A stretch of 64,000 nt of DNA from Planctomycetota bacterium (GCA_014238905.1 JABAAE010000010.1:108153-172152), one strand, 5' to 3'. Shown: positions 48,128-57,625, numbered from the stretch's first letter. Translations and numbers: made by a program. Notes: generated from the letters alone by a model not told the origin.

Positions 48128-50962
48128 ATGTCATTTCCCAACATACAGTTCAGCGGTCAATTGCGGCCCAGCCAAGAGGAAGTCGTCACGGTTGCCAAAA
48201 AGCATAAGGCGGCCGGTGAGAAAAAAATCTACGTGAATGCTCCTCCGGGCTCCGGCAAAACGGTGACCGGCCTCTATCTTTGGGCCAGTCTTTATCGATG
48301 TCCAGCAGTGGTGCTTAGTCCGAATTCGGCAATACAGTCGCAGTGGCTTGCCAGAACCGACCTGTTTGAATGTGATGGATTGCCGGTCTCTCAATCGTTG
48401 TTGTCTTCGGATCCCAAGGCACCTTCCCTTTTGACGTCGCTGACGTATCAGGCGTTAACGATGCCGGCACGCGGAAACCGTGACTTGAAAGAATCCGCGA
48501 TCCTGTTTTGGAAGGAGTCGCTGGTAAAAAACGAGCAGGCTCATAACGTCATGGAGGCCGAAGTATGGATTGATGATCTGGCACGGCACAATCCCGACTA
48601 TTTCAAACAGAGGCTGGCGTACTACACAAAAAAAGTCAGGGATGAAATCACCCGTGGCAATGATGCGCTATCGGTGTTGAACCCGAGCGCATTGACGAGC
48701 CTGCACCATCTCAAAGCCTCCGGCGTCGGCCTTGTGATTCTTGACGAATGTCATCACCTGGTCGGACACTGGGGTAGGATTCTCAATGGAATCGATGAGT
48801 TTCTCGGAAATCCCGTTATCCTAGGTTTGACTGCCACACCGCCCAGTGAAGAAGGATCCGATGGAACTGACTGGTCGATTTACGAAACATTGTTGGGCGA
48901 AATTGATTACGAAGTCCCGGTGCCGGCGGTGATCAAGGACGGTTTTTTGGCGCCCTATAAAGACCTCTGTTATTTTGTGCGGCCGACTGAGGATGAGCTG
49001 GAATATATATCCAATACCAGTCGGCACATGCAGGAGTTGCTTGACCTGCTTCAGAATGTGCGGCCTGAGGAAAACCGTCTTTCGTTGACCCAGTGGGTCT
49101 ACGAGACTTTGGAAAAAATGGAATTGCCTCTAAAGACTGCTGGGTCATGGGGTGAATACGAGAAACGATTTCCCGCGTTTTCCTGGGCCGCTCGAGTCCT
49201 GATGGCCAAACATCATTTACCGCTGCCAGACCATGTTATTAAATTGAGCCAGGAACAGATCGATGGTAATGATGATCTGCTCGGTTACAGTATTCCGGTT
49301 GTTGATCGGTATATTCGGCTTTACTTGATGCGAACACAGGATGCCGGGTGTTTGGATTTGGCAGATCGTACAAAAAAACACCTTCGTTTGCTGGGCGCCC
49401 AGATTACAGAAACGGGAAACCAGCGTTGTGCATCTCCTGTCACTCGTATTCTTGCTTATTCAAAGAGCAAAGCCAAAGCACTCATTCCGATTCTGACCCG
49501 CGAGAAAAAAACTCTCGGAGAGTCGATCCGGGCGGTTGTGGTCTGTGATTACGAAAAAACATCCGCTGTTGATCCTGAAGTGAGTCACATCCTGGACGAG
49601 GAGGTCGGAGGTGCGGTTGCGGCATTTCGAATCCTGTTGGAGGACCAACAGACCGATGGTCTTGATCCGGTGCTGGTGACAGGCTCGACGGTATTGGTGG
49701 ACGATGATCTTTGTCCTGTCTTTGATCAACACGCAGCACGGTGGCTAAAACAAAACGACTATGAAGTAGAACTCGCCTGGGAATTACAGGATGGATATCA
49801 ACTGTTGAAAGCCCGGGGCCCAGACTGGACTCCGCGAGTGTACATCGAAATGGTGACTGAGTTTTTTCAAAAGGGACTGACCAAGCTCCTGGTTGGAACC
49901 CGGGGCCTGTTAGGTGAGGGTTGGGATGCCAATAAAATCAATGTGCTGGTTGATTTGACGTCTGTGACGACGTCGATGAGTGTGAATCAACTACGTGGAA
50001 GATCGATCCGATTGGATGCGGATGTGACTAACAAAATTGCCAATAACTGGGATGTGGTCTGCCTTGCTCCGGAGTTCTTAAAGGGGTTGACCGACTACCA
50101 CCGATTCTGCAAGAAGCATTCGCGTATCTACGGGGTAACCGATGACGGAGTGATCGAGAAAGGTGTCGGTCACGTCCACCCCGCCTTTACAGAGGTCAAA
50201 CCGATGGGAGTGGAACGGTTGGCAACTCTGATCTCCCACGAAATGCTGGAAAGAGCGGATCGCCGTCAGCAGAATTTTGACCTTTGGAATATCGGAAAAC
50301 CGTTTCAAGGAATCGCTGCCAAATCAATATCTATTCCGATGGAGGACAAAATAAAAAAAACGGGGGGCTTTCCACCGTTTGAAGGGAATACCATTGCGTG
50401 GACACCGGAGTCTTTGACACGGAGTATTTCCGAAGCGATTATCTGTTCGTTACGAGATGCCGGTTTGTTACAAGGATCAGGACGGGAGCTTGAAAATAAA
50501 TTATTTGTCGGTGAACAGGGCGGCGGCTATGTCAGGGTTTTTCTGGAAGAAGCAGGAGATGGTGATCGAGAACTCTTTACAGATTCTTTAAGAGAGGTAT
50601 TTTCACCTCCCCAGAATGCTCGATACATCGTTGAACGATACATTGACCTGCGAGAAATGACCAAGAAGACGCGGCACCCCTGGTTTGCCAATTTCCTGCC
50701 AGGATTGTTGAGGAAATATTTTGAAAAACAGTATGATCATGTCGAGACCGAACGTGAGCTGATCATGATTCACGCGGTTCCCGAAGTGATGGCCAAGAAC
50801 AGAAAACTCGCCGATCTATTCAAAGGACATTGGAACCGCTTGGTGAGTCCCGGCGAGTTGATTTTCACGCAACGTGGGGACGGAAGGGAGTTGCTGATGG
50901 AAGCCGCCAGCAAGGGTTTGTGGACTCACCAGAAGGTGGACACCAAGGAGTTTTTCCGATAG
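48128..50962 (+). CDS. SF2 DEAD/DEAH-box-type helicase
   Basis: A 944-residue protein. Motif I is APPGSGKT (about residues 39-46), motif II is the unusual ILDECHH (about 203-209), and motif III-like LGLTATPP lies near 235. The C-terminal RecA lobe has LLVGTRGLLGEGWDANKINV (about 587-606) and motif VI QLRGRSIRLD (about 620-630). Long helical insertions separate the lobes. Another ~320 residues follow motif VI with no domain I recognise. The Q-tip-like start (LRPSQEEVVTVAKK) is normal for ResIII-type helicases. It stands alone, without nuclease, methylase or toxin partners, so repair or defence cannot be decided. Confidence 0.85.
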   Translation: MSFPNIQFSGQLRPSQEEVVTVAKKHKAAGEKKIYVNAPPGSGKTVTGLYLWASLYRCPAVVLSPNSAIQSQWLARTDLFECDGLPVSQSLLSSDPKAPSLLTSLTYQALTMPARGNRDLKESAILFWKESLVKNEQAHNVMEAEVWIDDLARHNPDYFKQRLAYYTKKVRDEITRGNDALSVLNPSALTSLHHLKASGVGLVILDECHHLVGHWGRILNGIDEFLGNPVILGLTATPPSEEGSDGTDWSIYETLLGEIDYEVPVPAVIKDGFLAPYKDLCYFVRPTEDELEYISNTSRHMQELLDLLQNVRPEENRLSLTQWVYETLEKMELPLKTAGSWGEYEKRFPAFSWAARVLMAKHHLPLPDHVIKLSQEQIDGNDDLLGYSIPVVDRYIRLYLMRTQDAGCLDLADRTKKHLRLLGAQITETGNQRCASPVTRILAYSKSKAKALIPILTREKKTLGESIRAVVVCDYEKTSAVDPEVSHILDEEVGGAVAAFRILLEDQQTDGLDPVLVTGSTVLVDDDLCPVFDQHAARWLKQNDYEVELAWELQDGYQLLKARGPDWTPRVYIEMVTEFFQKGLTKLLVGTRGLLGEGWDANKINVLVDLTSVTTSMSVNQLRGRSIRLDADVTNKIANNWDVVCLAPEFLKGLTDYHRFCKKHSRIYGVTDDGVIEKGVGHVHPAFTEVKPMGVERLATLISHEMLERADRRQQNFDLWNIGKPFQGIAAKSISIPMEDKIKKTGGFPPFEGNTIAWTPESLTRSISEAIICSLRDAGLLQGSGRELENKLFVGEQGGGYVRVFLEEAGDGDRELFTDSLREVFSPPQNARYIVERYIDLREMTKKTRHPWFANFLPGLLRKYFEKQYDHVETERELIMIHAVPEVMAKNRKLADLFKGHWNRLVSPGELIFTQRGDGRELLMEAASKGLWTHQKVDTKEFFR

Positions 50963-50970
50963 CTACACTT

Positions 50971-50989
50971 GCCCCGGAATGAACGGGGC
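50971..50989. terminator. GC-rich hairpin between convergent genes
   Basis: GCCCCG (50971-50976) pairs with CGGGGC (50984-50989) around a 7-base loop, just after the helicase stop. There is no U-tract, so it may not be a standard intrinsic terminator. Confidence 0.45.
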
Positions 50990-51162
50990 GAATTCTTCGA
51001 AAAACAAGATTTCCCAATGCCAAGCCAACCAGTAAATCGGTTGCTGTTCCGGATCTCTACCACCTCTTTACTTTTGCTCTGCTAGATTATTGTTCAGCAT
51101 TGCAACACAAACGAAGGGTCTGGCTGCTGACCACTCGATGGCGGTTGGCGAAATGGATTGCC

Positions 51163-53040
51163 TTAGATGGTCCAAGGCTTGGGAATCAAATTCTGGTTGA
51201 TTAAAGACATTAGCTGTATCGATGGCAAGTCACCCGGATGCACCGTCAGGATCTTGGCAAGCAGGCTGACGGCTGTTGGGAAATCTTCCTTGTTGTAGGC
51301 CTCGACCGCTGCTTCGTACCGCCGCTTCATTTCCGTCCAGTCCTCCGGAGGGTCAGCCATGATCTCGAACATTTCAAAAGAATTGCTGGATTGTTTGTCA
51401 ATCAGATCGTTTAACTGACGGGTAGCGAATTCGTCACCGAGATAGGACTTGGTTTCACCGGTGATCATGATTTTTGTTGCTAACTGTTTTGTCATGCGCT
51501 GGGTTTGAATGGCCACACGAACCGTTTTTCCCAACGGTCCATATTTGAATTTTCGAGTGGACCCGATATTGCCTACCCGGGCTGTTCCCGAATGGATGCC
51601 TATTGCCAGATTCATTGGTTTTTCGAGTGCTTTTTGCCAGCGGCGGTTGAGCCCGGCAAGCTGTTGGAACATTTTGATCGCTGCGCGGCAGGCCAAGACG
51701 GCGTGCTCAGGGCAATCTTTGGGGGCTCCCCACATCCCGATCAATTCATCGCCCATCATATCGACTAGAGTTCCATCATAGTCGGCGATGCAGTCCGATA
51801 AGGTCCCCATTGCATCGTTGATCCAATCCAGAGTGAGCCGGGCGCCCAGCTTTTCGGAGAATTCAGAAAACCCTTGTATCTCACAGAACAATAGCGAGAC
51901 CTCTTCGTCTTTGCCCACCAGTAGATCGGGTGTCGATTCCAGCTCCCGAGTGAGTTCTGGCGTAAAGAACTGTTCGAAAAGAACGCGGGTTTTATCAGCC
52001 TTTTGTTGGTGTTTGATACGGGCCAATCCAGCTGCTAATCCGGACGCCAGTGTTTCCACCAAAACCGCATCGACTTCACTGATTTCAAAATCAAACTTTC
52101 CATTTTTGTCGCGGATTCGGTCACCGTAGATCACACCAACGACGTCGCCATCGCGAGTCAGTAACGGTGAGGCGATCACCGCCTTGATGTCTCTCAGGCT
52201 GGGCACCGCATTGTCGTTTGATTTAGGGACGTTCCAGAACGTTTTTCTGTTGCTCAGAACCGTTGTCAGAACCGTTTGGCTAGGAGCCCACTGTTGGATG
52301 TTCAGTTCGGTGGATGATCTGGTTTTAATCGCCTCCGTTTTCCAGCTGTCATTTTCGAACAGCAATACCGCGGCTGTTTCAAAGCCAACAACATCGATCA
52401 TTCCCTCGACTGCTTGGGAAAAGAAATCATCCGGATTGGAAGCTTGTTGAAAAAAACCGTTCAAAAGATGTAAACCGTTGACCAGAAAATCAGTTTCTTT
52501 TTGGGACCGCTTGGGCAGGATTTCATCGATTGGAGAACTGGACTTTCTTAGCATGCCCGGGGGGATGGGGCTTGTCGGCAAACTGTCCAATATTCCGTAT
52601 TCGGAAAGGGGTTTATCGACTAAATCAAATTCGAGAACACAGCTCCCTATGGCGACCACGATTGGGAGCTCGAATTCGCGAGTTGATTTTGGTGCGAGTG
52701 GCTCCGAGTCACCTATCAAAATTGGATTGACGGAGCTTTGATTGGCGATTCGTATTTTGGAACTGCCGATCCTTTCGGCAAGGACGTGTCGTCGAGAAAT
52801 CTCGCTTTGGCTGAGGCTAGCAATAACGACACGGTTACCAATTTGCAGATAGGGTTCAGGCTCATAGATCTGTTGTCGGCCCAATTCGATTCGGGTCGAA
52901 AAATCTGTGGAAAAAACTGCTTTGGAATTGTAGTAAACCTTGACAAATATATTTTGATTCAGTTTTTCAGTTTGCAATTGTTTTCCGTTCTGAATAAGTG
53001 AGCTTGATCGACACGTGCCCTTGGCAACCGCTTGCGGCAA
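51163..53040 (-). CDS. FHA-GAF-class III cyclase-like signalling protein
   Basis: About 625 residues from a TTG start; the start is uncertain because no ATG is well placed. An FHA-like domain lies at about 40-160 (LQIGNRVVIASLSQSEISRR, with phosphothreonine-binding SEISRRH). A GAF domain follows at about 195-345 (DFFSQAVEGMIDVVGFETAA, VIASPLLTRDGDVVGVIYGD). A class III nucleotide cyclase-like domain occupies about 385-580 (LLFCEIQGFSEFSE, LVDMMGDELIGMWG). One metal aspartate is replaced by Glu (FCEIQ). The usual N-x-x-A-x-R stretch reads GKTVRVAIQTQRM, so both the catalytic Asn and Arg seem altered. Activity is doubtful. It lies directly downstream of a Ser/Thr kinase, a plausible source of the phosphothreonine ligand. 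Confidence 0.85.
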   Translation of the reverse strand: MPQAVAKGTCRSSSLIQNGKQLQTEKLNQNIFVKVYYNSKAVFSTDFSTRIELGRQQIYEPEPYLQIGNRVVIASLSQSEISRRHVLAERIGSSKIRIANQSSVNPILIGDSEPLAPKSTREFELPIVVAIGSCVLEFDLVDKPLSEYGILDSLPTSPIPPGMLRKSSSPIDEILPKRSQKETDFLVNGLHLLNGFFQQASNPDDFFSQAVEGMIDVVGFETAAVLLFENDSWKTEAIKTRSSTELNIQQWAPSQTVLTTVLSNRKTFWNVPKSNDNAVPSLRDIKAVIASPLLTRDGDVVGVIYGDRIRDKNGKFDFEISEVDAVLVETLASGLAAGLARIKHQQKADKTRVLFEQFFTPELTRELESTPDLLVGKDEEVSLLFCEIQGFSEFSEKLGARLTLDWINDAMGTLSDCIADYDGTLVDMMGDELIGMWGAPKDCPEHAVLACRAAIKMFQQLAGLNRRWQKALEKPMNLAIGIHSGTARVGNIGSTRKFKYGPLGKTVRVAIQTQRMTKQLATKIMITGETKSYLGDEFATRQLNDLIDKQSSNSFEMFEIMADPPEDWTEMKRRYEAAVEAYNKEDFPTAVSLLAKILTVHPGDLPSIQLMSLINQNLIPKPWTI

Positions 53041-53170
53041 CCAAAGATACCACGGGCTCGCAGCATGTTTTCGGTTTTCCGGGCAACCACTTTTCTGTTA
53101 TCAGGCGTTCGTCTTCAACAAAACCGCCGCTGTCTTTGAGAAAAACATCCAGCAGTAGGTTACATGTTAC

Positions 53171-54766
53171 TCATTTGGAAAACGGAATTCCAACCCGGGT
53201 AGAAAGAATGGATGTATTGTCGCTCCAGGCCGGGTTGGCAATGATTGCATTGGAAGATTCCTCGACGGGGAATTCCTCGATGGTGACTTGCCCGGTCGCT
53301 GCCGCATCGGCGATGAGTTGAACAGGGGGATTCCGGGGGGCATATTGGGCAACCTGGTCGGTGGAGGGTGCGATGGCGTCGACGTCAGCGAAAAGTTGTG
53401 CGACGGTTCCCGACGCTTGAGCTATTCTCTGTTCCAAACCGATGAGGTTTCCTTGAGGTTCAACCGGGAGGTCATGGTGTTGTGTTTTGCTTGATTTCAA
53501 AGGCAAAATGTCGCTCTGCTTTCGGTTTTCTTTTGGTTGAGTCGCTTCGACCGATTGCCGTCCACTGACATTGCTGACTGTTTTTTGAATCGGAGCGACT
53601 GGTTTCCAGCTCAACATCAGGCTCAATGCCAACAGGATCGTCGCCGCTCCAGCTCCCAGAATTGAACCGTGGAATGCCGAAAACGAATTGTTTTCCGGTA
53701 GGCGACCAGTGACGCTCTGTTTGGGGCCCGTTTGAGGAGTCCGACGACCATTGGGTGTTGGCTGGGTGGTATCGGCAACTTGACGCCTCTCGACTCTTAG
53801 CTCCCGCCGTTTCTGGTTTCTCACTTCAAAATCAGTGATTTCCGCGATTAAATCCTTGGCCGAATAATGCCGACGTTGGGGCGCCTTGGACATCGCTTTC
53901 ATGCAAATCTGTTCCAGTTCAGGTTGTAGTCTGCCTCGAAACCGGGAGGGTCGATTGGGTTGTTTATCAAGGATTTTTTCAAATATCGTCGAGATGCTAC
54001 CGTTGAATGGCAATCGGCACGTCAGCAGTTGATACATGATCACGCCCAGAGCATGGATATCGGATTGGGGTCCAATTTGATCATAATCACCCTTGACCTG
54101 TTCGGGAGACATATAGGCCGGAGTCCCGACGATGTCACGTTCTTTTACGCCATCTCCATCGGGTTCTTGGAGACTTGCCAGGCCGAAATCAATCAGAGTC
54201 GATTTCCCGTCTTTTCCGAGAATGATATTGGCTGGTTTTAAATCCCGGTGGACGATTCCATTTTCGTGGGCGTGTTGCAGCGCACCGGCGACTGATTTAA
54301 CGATCTTGATAATTTGCTTGATCGAGATCGCGTTCTGTCGGTCGACGAATTTGGTGAGGGTATTCCCCTCGACTAATGGCATCACAATGTATTTTCGGCC
54401 GTCGGTAACGCCCGAGTCTAGCAGGGCACAGATATTAGGATGCTGAAGCTTGGAGAGGATTTGGATTTCGCGTTCAAACCAGGTGGTTAATCGGCGATAA
54501 CTGGTGAGTGAGTTGGAGATTTTTATGGCGACGACCCGTCCGGTCGTCGTCTCGGTCGCTCGGTGGACGACACTCATCGAACCTGAACCAATCACCTCTT
54601 CCAGCCGATATTTTCCAATTTGCCGGGGGCTGTTTTTTTTGTGGGCGAGGGAAGTTGCTGCTGCCTGCATGTTGTGCACGCTACTCTGAACGGTTGTCTC
54701 CAGCTCCGGCGGATCGGCCGCCCTCGGCTTGATGAGGTTCACGTTGTGGTTTGACTGATGGTTCAC
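53171..54766 (-). CDS. Membrane Ser/Thr protein kinase (Pkn/STPK type)
   Basis: A 531-residue protein. The kinase domain (about 50-315) has the glycine loop IGSGSMSVVHRA, the lysine in VVAIKIS, catalytic HRDLKPANI, DFGLASL and an APE-equivalent AYMSPEQVKG. All catalytic residues are present. A linker (about 315-365) leads to one membrane helix (GAGAATILLALSLMLSW). The C-terminal ~140 residues are probably periplasmic and contain no PASTA motif I could see. The gene is 130 bases upstream of the FHA-GAF-cyclase gene on the same strand. A sigma-54 promoter and upstream palindrome precede it, so transcription is probably activated by an enhancer-binding protein. Confidence 0.95.
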   Translation of the reverse strand: MNHQSNHNVNLIKPRAADPPELETTVQSSVHNMQAAATSLAHKKNSPRQIGKYRLEEVIGSGSMSVVHRATETTTGRVVAIKISNSLTSYRRLTTWFEREIQILSKLQHPNICALLDSGVTDGRKYIVMPLVEGNTLTKFVDRQNAISIKQIIKIVKSVAGALQHAHENGIVHRDLKPANIILGKDGKSTLIDFGLASLQEPDGDGVKERDIVGTPAYMSPEQVKGDYDQIGPQSDIHALGVIMYQLLTCRLPFNGSISTIFEKILDKQPNRPSRFRGRLQPELEQICMKAMSKAPQRRHYSAKDLIAEITDFEVRNQKRRELRVERRQVADTTQPTPNGRRTPQTGPKQSVTGRLPENNSFSAFHGSILGAGAATILLALSLMLSWKPVAPIQKTVSNVSGRQSVEATQPKENRKQSDILPLKSSKTQHHDLPVEPQGNLIGLEQRIAQASGTVAQLFADVDAIAPSTDQVAQYAPRNPPVQLIADAAATGQVTIEEFPVEESSNAIIANPAWSDNTSILSTRVGIPFSK

Positions 54767-54822
54767 TTTGATGGACTCAACACTAAATTTGTCTTCGTTG
54801 ATTGCGTGGCAAGTAAGTACTA

Positions 54823-54838
54823 AGCAAACAATGTGCCA
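54823..54838 (-). promoter_or_regulatory. Consensus sigma-54 (-24/-12) promoter for the kinase operon
   Basis: On the minus strand TGGCAC-N5-TTGCT is a full match to the sigma-54 consensus (TGGCAC-N5-TTGCW). GG lies at 54836-54837 and GC at 54824-54825, which is the required spacing. The expected transcript start near 54812 leaves a leader of about 45 bases before the kinase ATG at 54766. Confidence 0.8.
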
Positions 54839-54892
54839 GAACCTATTTACTTATGTTTTGAGGCTTTTTATGCAAACATGTCGTCGTTGACG

Positions 54893-54923
54893 AGACGTTT
54901 GTCTCATTCTGAGACAAGTGTCT
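54893..54923. promoter_or_regulatory. Palindrome, probable enhancer-binding-protein site (UAS)
   Basis: AGACGTTTGTCTCA (54893-54906) and TGAGACAAGTGTCT (54910-54923) form an inverted repeat around TTC, with 12 of 14 pairs matching. The core TTGTCTCA-N3-TGAGACAA is perfect. It is centred near -96 relative to the inferred sigma-54 start, a typical distance for NtrC-type activators. It could alternatively act on the divergent operon at 55184. Confidence 0.7.
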
Positions 54924-55103
54924 GCGAGTGAGGTATCGCTGGTGACGCTTGGATAGTGAACGTCCCGGCCTATTGGACGAACTGCCAAATCAGGACGATG
55001 GTCGACCGGGATTCAGCTGATTCCATAAAAAAACAACATTGCGAACAGGATTTTTGGAGAATGTGTGGCCAAACGTGTTTTTTTTTCTTTGATCAGGTTG
55101 GCC

Positions 55104-55109
55104 TATAAT
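55104..55109 (+). promoter_or_regulatory. Possible -10 element for the electron-transfer cluster
   Basis: TATAAT lies about 75 bases before the GTG start at 55184. No good -35 box is present at the usual distance (TTTTTT at 55081-55086). Confidence 0.3.
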
Positions 55110-55183
55110 TTCAAACCAACGAATCTAATATTAAAGTAGACCATTCAAAAGATTTCCGTTTTAACCGGCTCGCTGAACATCAA

Positions 55184-56449
55184 GTGAATAATTTCATTCT
55201 TACCACCGGGATCATTATCTTGCTTGTCGTCACGGGTAGGATATTGATGTTGATTCAGCAGGGCGTTCTCCAGTTGCGTTTTCAAGCTGAAGCCAACCGA
55301 TTGAACCTGTCTCTGCTGGAGACTCAAATCGCTTCAGCCAAGCGAAAATTTGATCTGACATCGACAGGATGGAATGGCTATCGAAAATTCGAAATCATCA
55401 AAGCCGTACCCGAGGCCAAGGGCATCGCATCGTTTTATTTGAAACCTCACGATGGAAAAACGCTTCCGCCCTTTCAACCAGGGCAATACCTGACATTTCA
55501 GGTTGACATTCCGGGTAGGGAAAAACCCGTTGTCCGGTGTTATTCTCTTTCGGACTGCGAACATGAGTCGTATTACCGAGTTTCGATCAAGCGGGTGCCA
55601 CCGCCGGTGGGTTCACCTCTCACGCCACCCGGGTTGGTTTCCAACTTTTTTCATGAGCAATTAGCGGCAGGGGACATTGTTGATGTTCAGTCCCCTAATG
55701 GTAACTTTGTATTTGACCCATTTGATTCTCGTCCAGCGGTTTTGATCGCCGGTGGAATTGGCATTACCCCGATCCTGACAATGGCCAAAAGCGTGGTCGC
55801 GAGTGAATCCGGTCGCGAGCTTCTGATTTTTATTGGGGTTCGAAACAGCGATGACCACGCGTTTGAGGCTGAGCTCAAGGAAATTGAAAAATTGCCAAAT
55901 TGTCGGTTGATTACCTGTTTCGCAGATCCTTTGGATGACGATATTAAACATGAAGGCATTCGCTACCAGCATCAGGGCCGAATTGCGGTGAACTTGCTCA
56001 AAAATTATCTTGAGTCAACCAATTATGATTTCTTCATTTGTGGCCCACCGCCGATGATGAGCGGTTTGACCGAGCAGCTTTCTCGTTGGGGGGTTTCCAG
56101 TGAGAGCATTCATAGTGAGGCATTTGGACCTGCTTCGATAAAAAAAATGAAGCCCTCATCCGGCGAAGTCGCGGCGGGAGCAAATGCGAAAGGGGTTGCC
56201 AGTGTTGAGTTTTCGAAGTCGGGAATTCAATCCGAGTGGGACGGTTCAGCCGAAAACCTGCTGGATTTTGCCATCGACAACGGTGTTAATATTGATTCCG
56301 GTTGTCGAGCGGGTAATTGTGGAACCTGTTTAGTGGCATTGAAATCAGGAAAGATCAACTACAATATTGAACCTGGTGTCGAACCAGAGGCAGGTACCTG
56401 CCTGGCATGTGTTGCTGTCCCTGATGGCGATGTGGTGATTGACGCGTAA
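55184..56449 (+). CDS. Membrane-anchored FAD/NAD(P) oxidoreductase with C-terminal 2Fe-2S domain
   Basis: A 421-residue protein starting at GTG. The N-terminal helix FILTTGIIILLVVTGRILML anchors it. The FAD-binding domain (about 65-165) has PGQYLTFQVDIPG and RCYSLSDCEHESYYRVSIKR. The NAD-binding domain (about 180-305) has VLIAGGIGITPILTMAKSV and FFICGPPPMM. A plant-type [2Fe-2S] domain ends it, with C374, C379, C382 and a fourth at 406 or 409 (GCRAGNCGTC). The order flavin-NAD-ferredoxin is that of BenC/Hmp-like reductases. It opens a cluster with multiheme cytochromes, so it probably feeds NADH or NADPH electrons toward, or accepts them from, the membrane and periplasmic carriers. The partner is unknown. 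Confidence 0.9.
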   Translation: MNNFILTTGIIILLVVTGRILMLIQQGVLQLRFQAEANRLNLSLLETQIASAKRKFDLTSTGWNGYRKFEIIKAVPEAKGIASFYLKPHDGKTLPPFQPGQYLTFQVDIPGREKPVVRCYSLSDCEHESYYRVSIKRVPPPVGSPLTPPGLVSNFFHEQLAAGDIVDVQSPNGNFVFDPFDSRPAVLIAGGIGITPILTMAKSVVASESGRELLIFIGVRNSDDHAFEAELKEIEKLPNCRLITCFADPLDDDIKHEGIRYQHQGRIAVNLLKNYLESTNYDFFICGPPPMMSGLTEQLSRWGVSSESIHSEAFGPASIKKMKPSSGEVAAGANAKGVASVEFSKSGIQSEWDGSAENLLDFAIDNGVNIDSGCRAGNCGTCLVALKSGKINYNIEPGVEPEAGTCLACVAVPDGDVVIDA

Positions 56450-56512
56450 TTCATTCTTGTGAACAAATTTGGGTATCATAGTAAGGCAACCCTAAACCGA
56501 CGAAAGAGGATC

Positions 56513-57625
56513 ATGATTATCAGTATTGTTTCGAGAATCCCATTGGTGGCGTTGGCCGCCTTGATTTTGATGGGTACGGGGCAGTTGTCAGCGCAGCAGT
56601 TGATTTCTCCTCATGACGTTGTCGGTCGTGAAGATTGTTCGCAGTGTCATGTGCAGGAACAGAAAGCCTGGGAGCAATCATCGCACAATAAGAATGCTTG
56701 GAATAATCTGGATCATCCCAAGGCCGGCGAATTTGCCAAGGCCATCGGTGTCACCGATGTCAAGGGGGAATCTGCATGTACTCAGTGCCACGGAACTCAG
56801 CAGAAAATAGAGGATAAATTTCAAGTGCTGCAGGGAAATACCTGTGAATCTTGTCATGGTGGTGCCGGGGGTGATAACGGTTGGTTGGAGAAGCATTACC
56901 GTTTTTCTGAAGGTCAGGACGCGGCCACCAAGGATATGCCAGCCTTGCTCGAATTGCGAAAAGCTGAAACCGCTGACCATCGGAAGGCACGGGATCAAGC
57001 TTGCTCGTCAAGTGGAATGAATCGTTCAGGGGATGTTTTGTCCATTGCGAAAAATTGTTTGAGTTGCCACTTGGTGGCCAACGAGAAACTTCTGGAGGCA
57101 GGGCATCCAATCAGTTCGAAATTTGAGTTGGCTGAATGGTCCGCCGGTGAGGTTCGCCATAATTTTTTACTGGACTCCAAAACCAATGCGGCCGCTCCTT
57201 CAAACTGGTTGGGCAAGACTAGGAATGTAACCGGCCGTACGGTGGATGGGCGAAAACGGCTATTGATGCTCGCTGGCAAACTTGCCGATCTGGAAATCAG
57301 TTTGACAATCCGGGGGGCGGTAACCAGTACCAAACGGGGCAGTTTGGGAGATGAAGTCAATGACCGGATACTCGATATCAAAGATGACCTTGAAGATGAC
57401 TGGGAGCTTCCCGGATTGGAGCCGGTCATGGAGGCGATCAAGGACCTCTCAAAAAAATCCCTGAAAGACGTGACTGAAGACGACGGTCAGACGTATGCTG
57501 GGGTGGCAAAAGCGGTGGCTGCTGCCTCAAAAGAGTTCTTCCAAGAGTACCCTGATGGAACCAACCTGCCCGATTCGGTCAAGATTCGAAGCAAGGTTAA
57601 AGGCGAGCCTTACCAACCAAAATAG
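56513..57625 (+). CDS. Secreted tetraheme cytochrome c (c554-like)
   Basis: About 370 residues from ATG 56513, chosen for its AGAGGATC ribosome-binding site and the signal peptide MIISIVSRIPLVALAALILM; the GTG at 56459 adds a charged stretch only. Four CxxCH motifs: DCSQCH, ACTQCH, TCESCH and NCLSCH, with extra His candidates as distal ligands (SSHN, EKHYR, EAGHP, EVRHN). The layout resembles cytochrome c554-type tetraheme proteins. It has a paralogue in the next gene with matching TCESCHGGA-GDNGWL and GEVRHNF stretches. It probably carries electrons in the periplasm. Confidence 0.88.
   Translation: MIISIVSRIPLVALAALILMGTGQLSAQQLISPHDVVGREDCSQCHVQEQKAWEQSSHNKNAWNNLDHPKAGEFAKAIGVTDVKGESACTQCHGTQQKIEDKFQVLQGNTCESCHGGAGGDNGWLEKHYRFSEGQDAATKDMPALLELRKAETADHRKARDQACSSSGMNRSGDVLSIAKNCLSCHLVANEKLLEAGHPISSKFELAEWSAGEVRHNFLLDSKTNAAAPSNWLGKTRNVTGRTVDGRKRLLMLAGKLADLEISLTIRGAVTSTKRGSLGDEVNDRILDIKDDLEDDWELPGLEPVMEAIKDLSKKSLKDVTEDDGQTYAGVAKAVAAASKEFFQEYPDGTNLPDSVKIRSKVKGEPYQPK

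Larger units (their letters stand above)
54767..55183. other. Divergent regulatory region between kinase and electron-transfer operon
   Basis: The 417 bases hold the sigma-54 promoter (54823-54838) and palindrome (54893-54923). There is no gene here. A TATAAT at 55104-55109, preceded 18 bases earlier by a T-run, is a possible -10 box for the plus-strand cluster. Confidence 0.6.
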
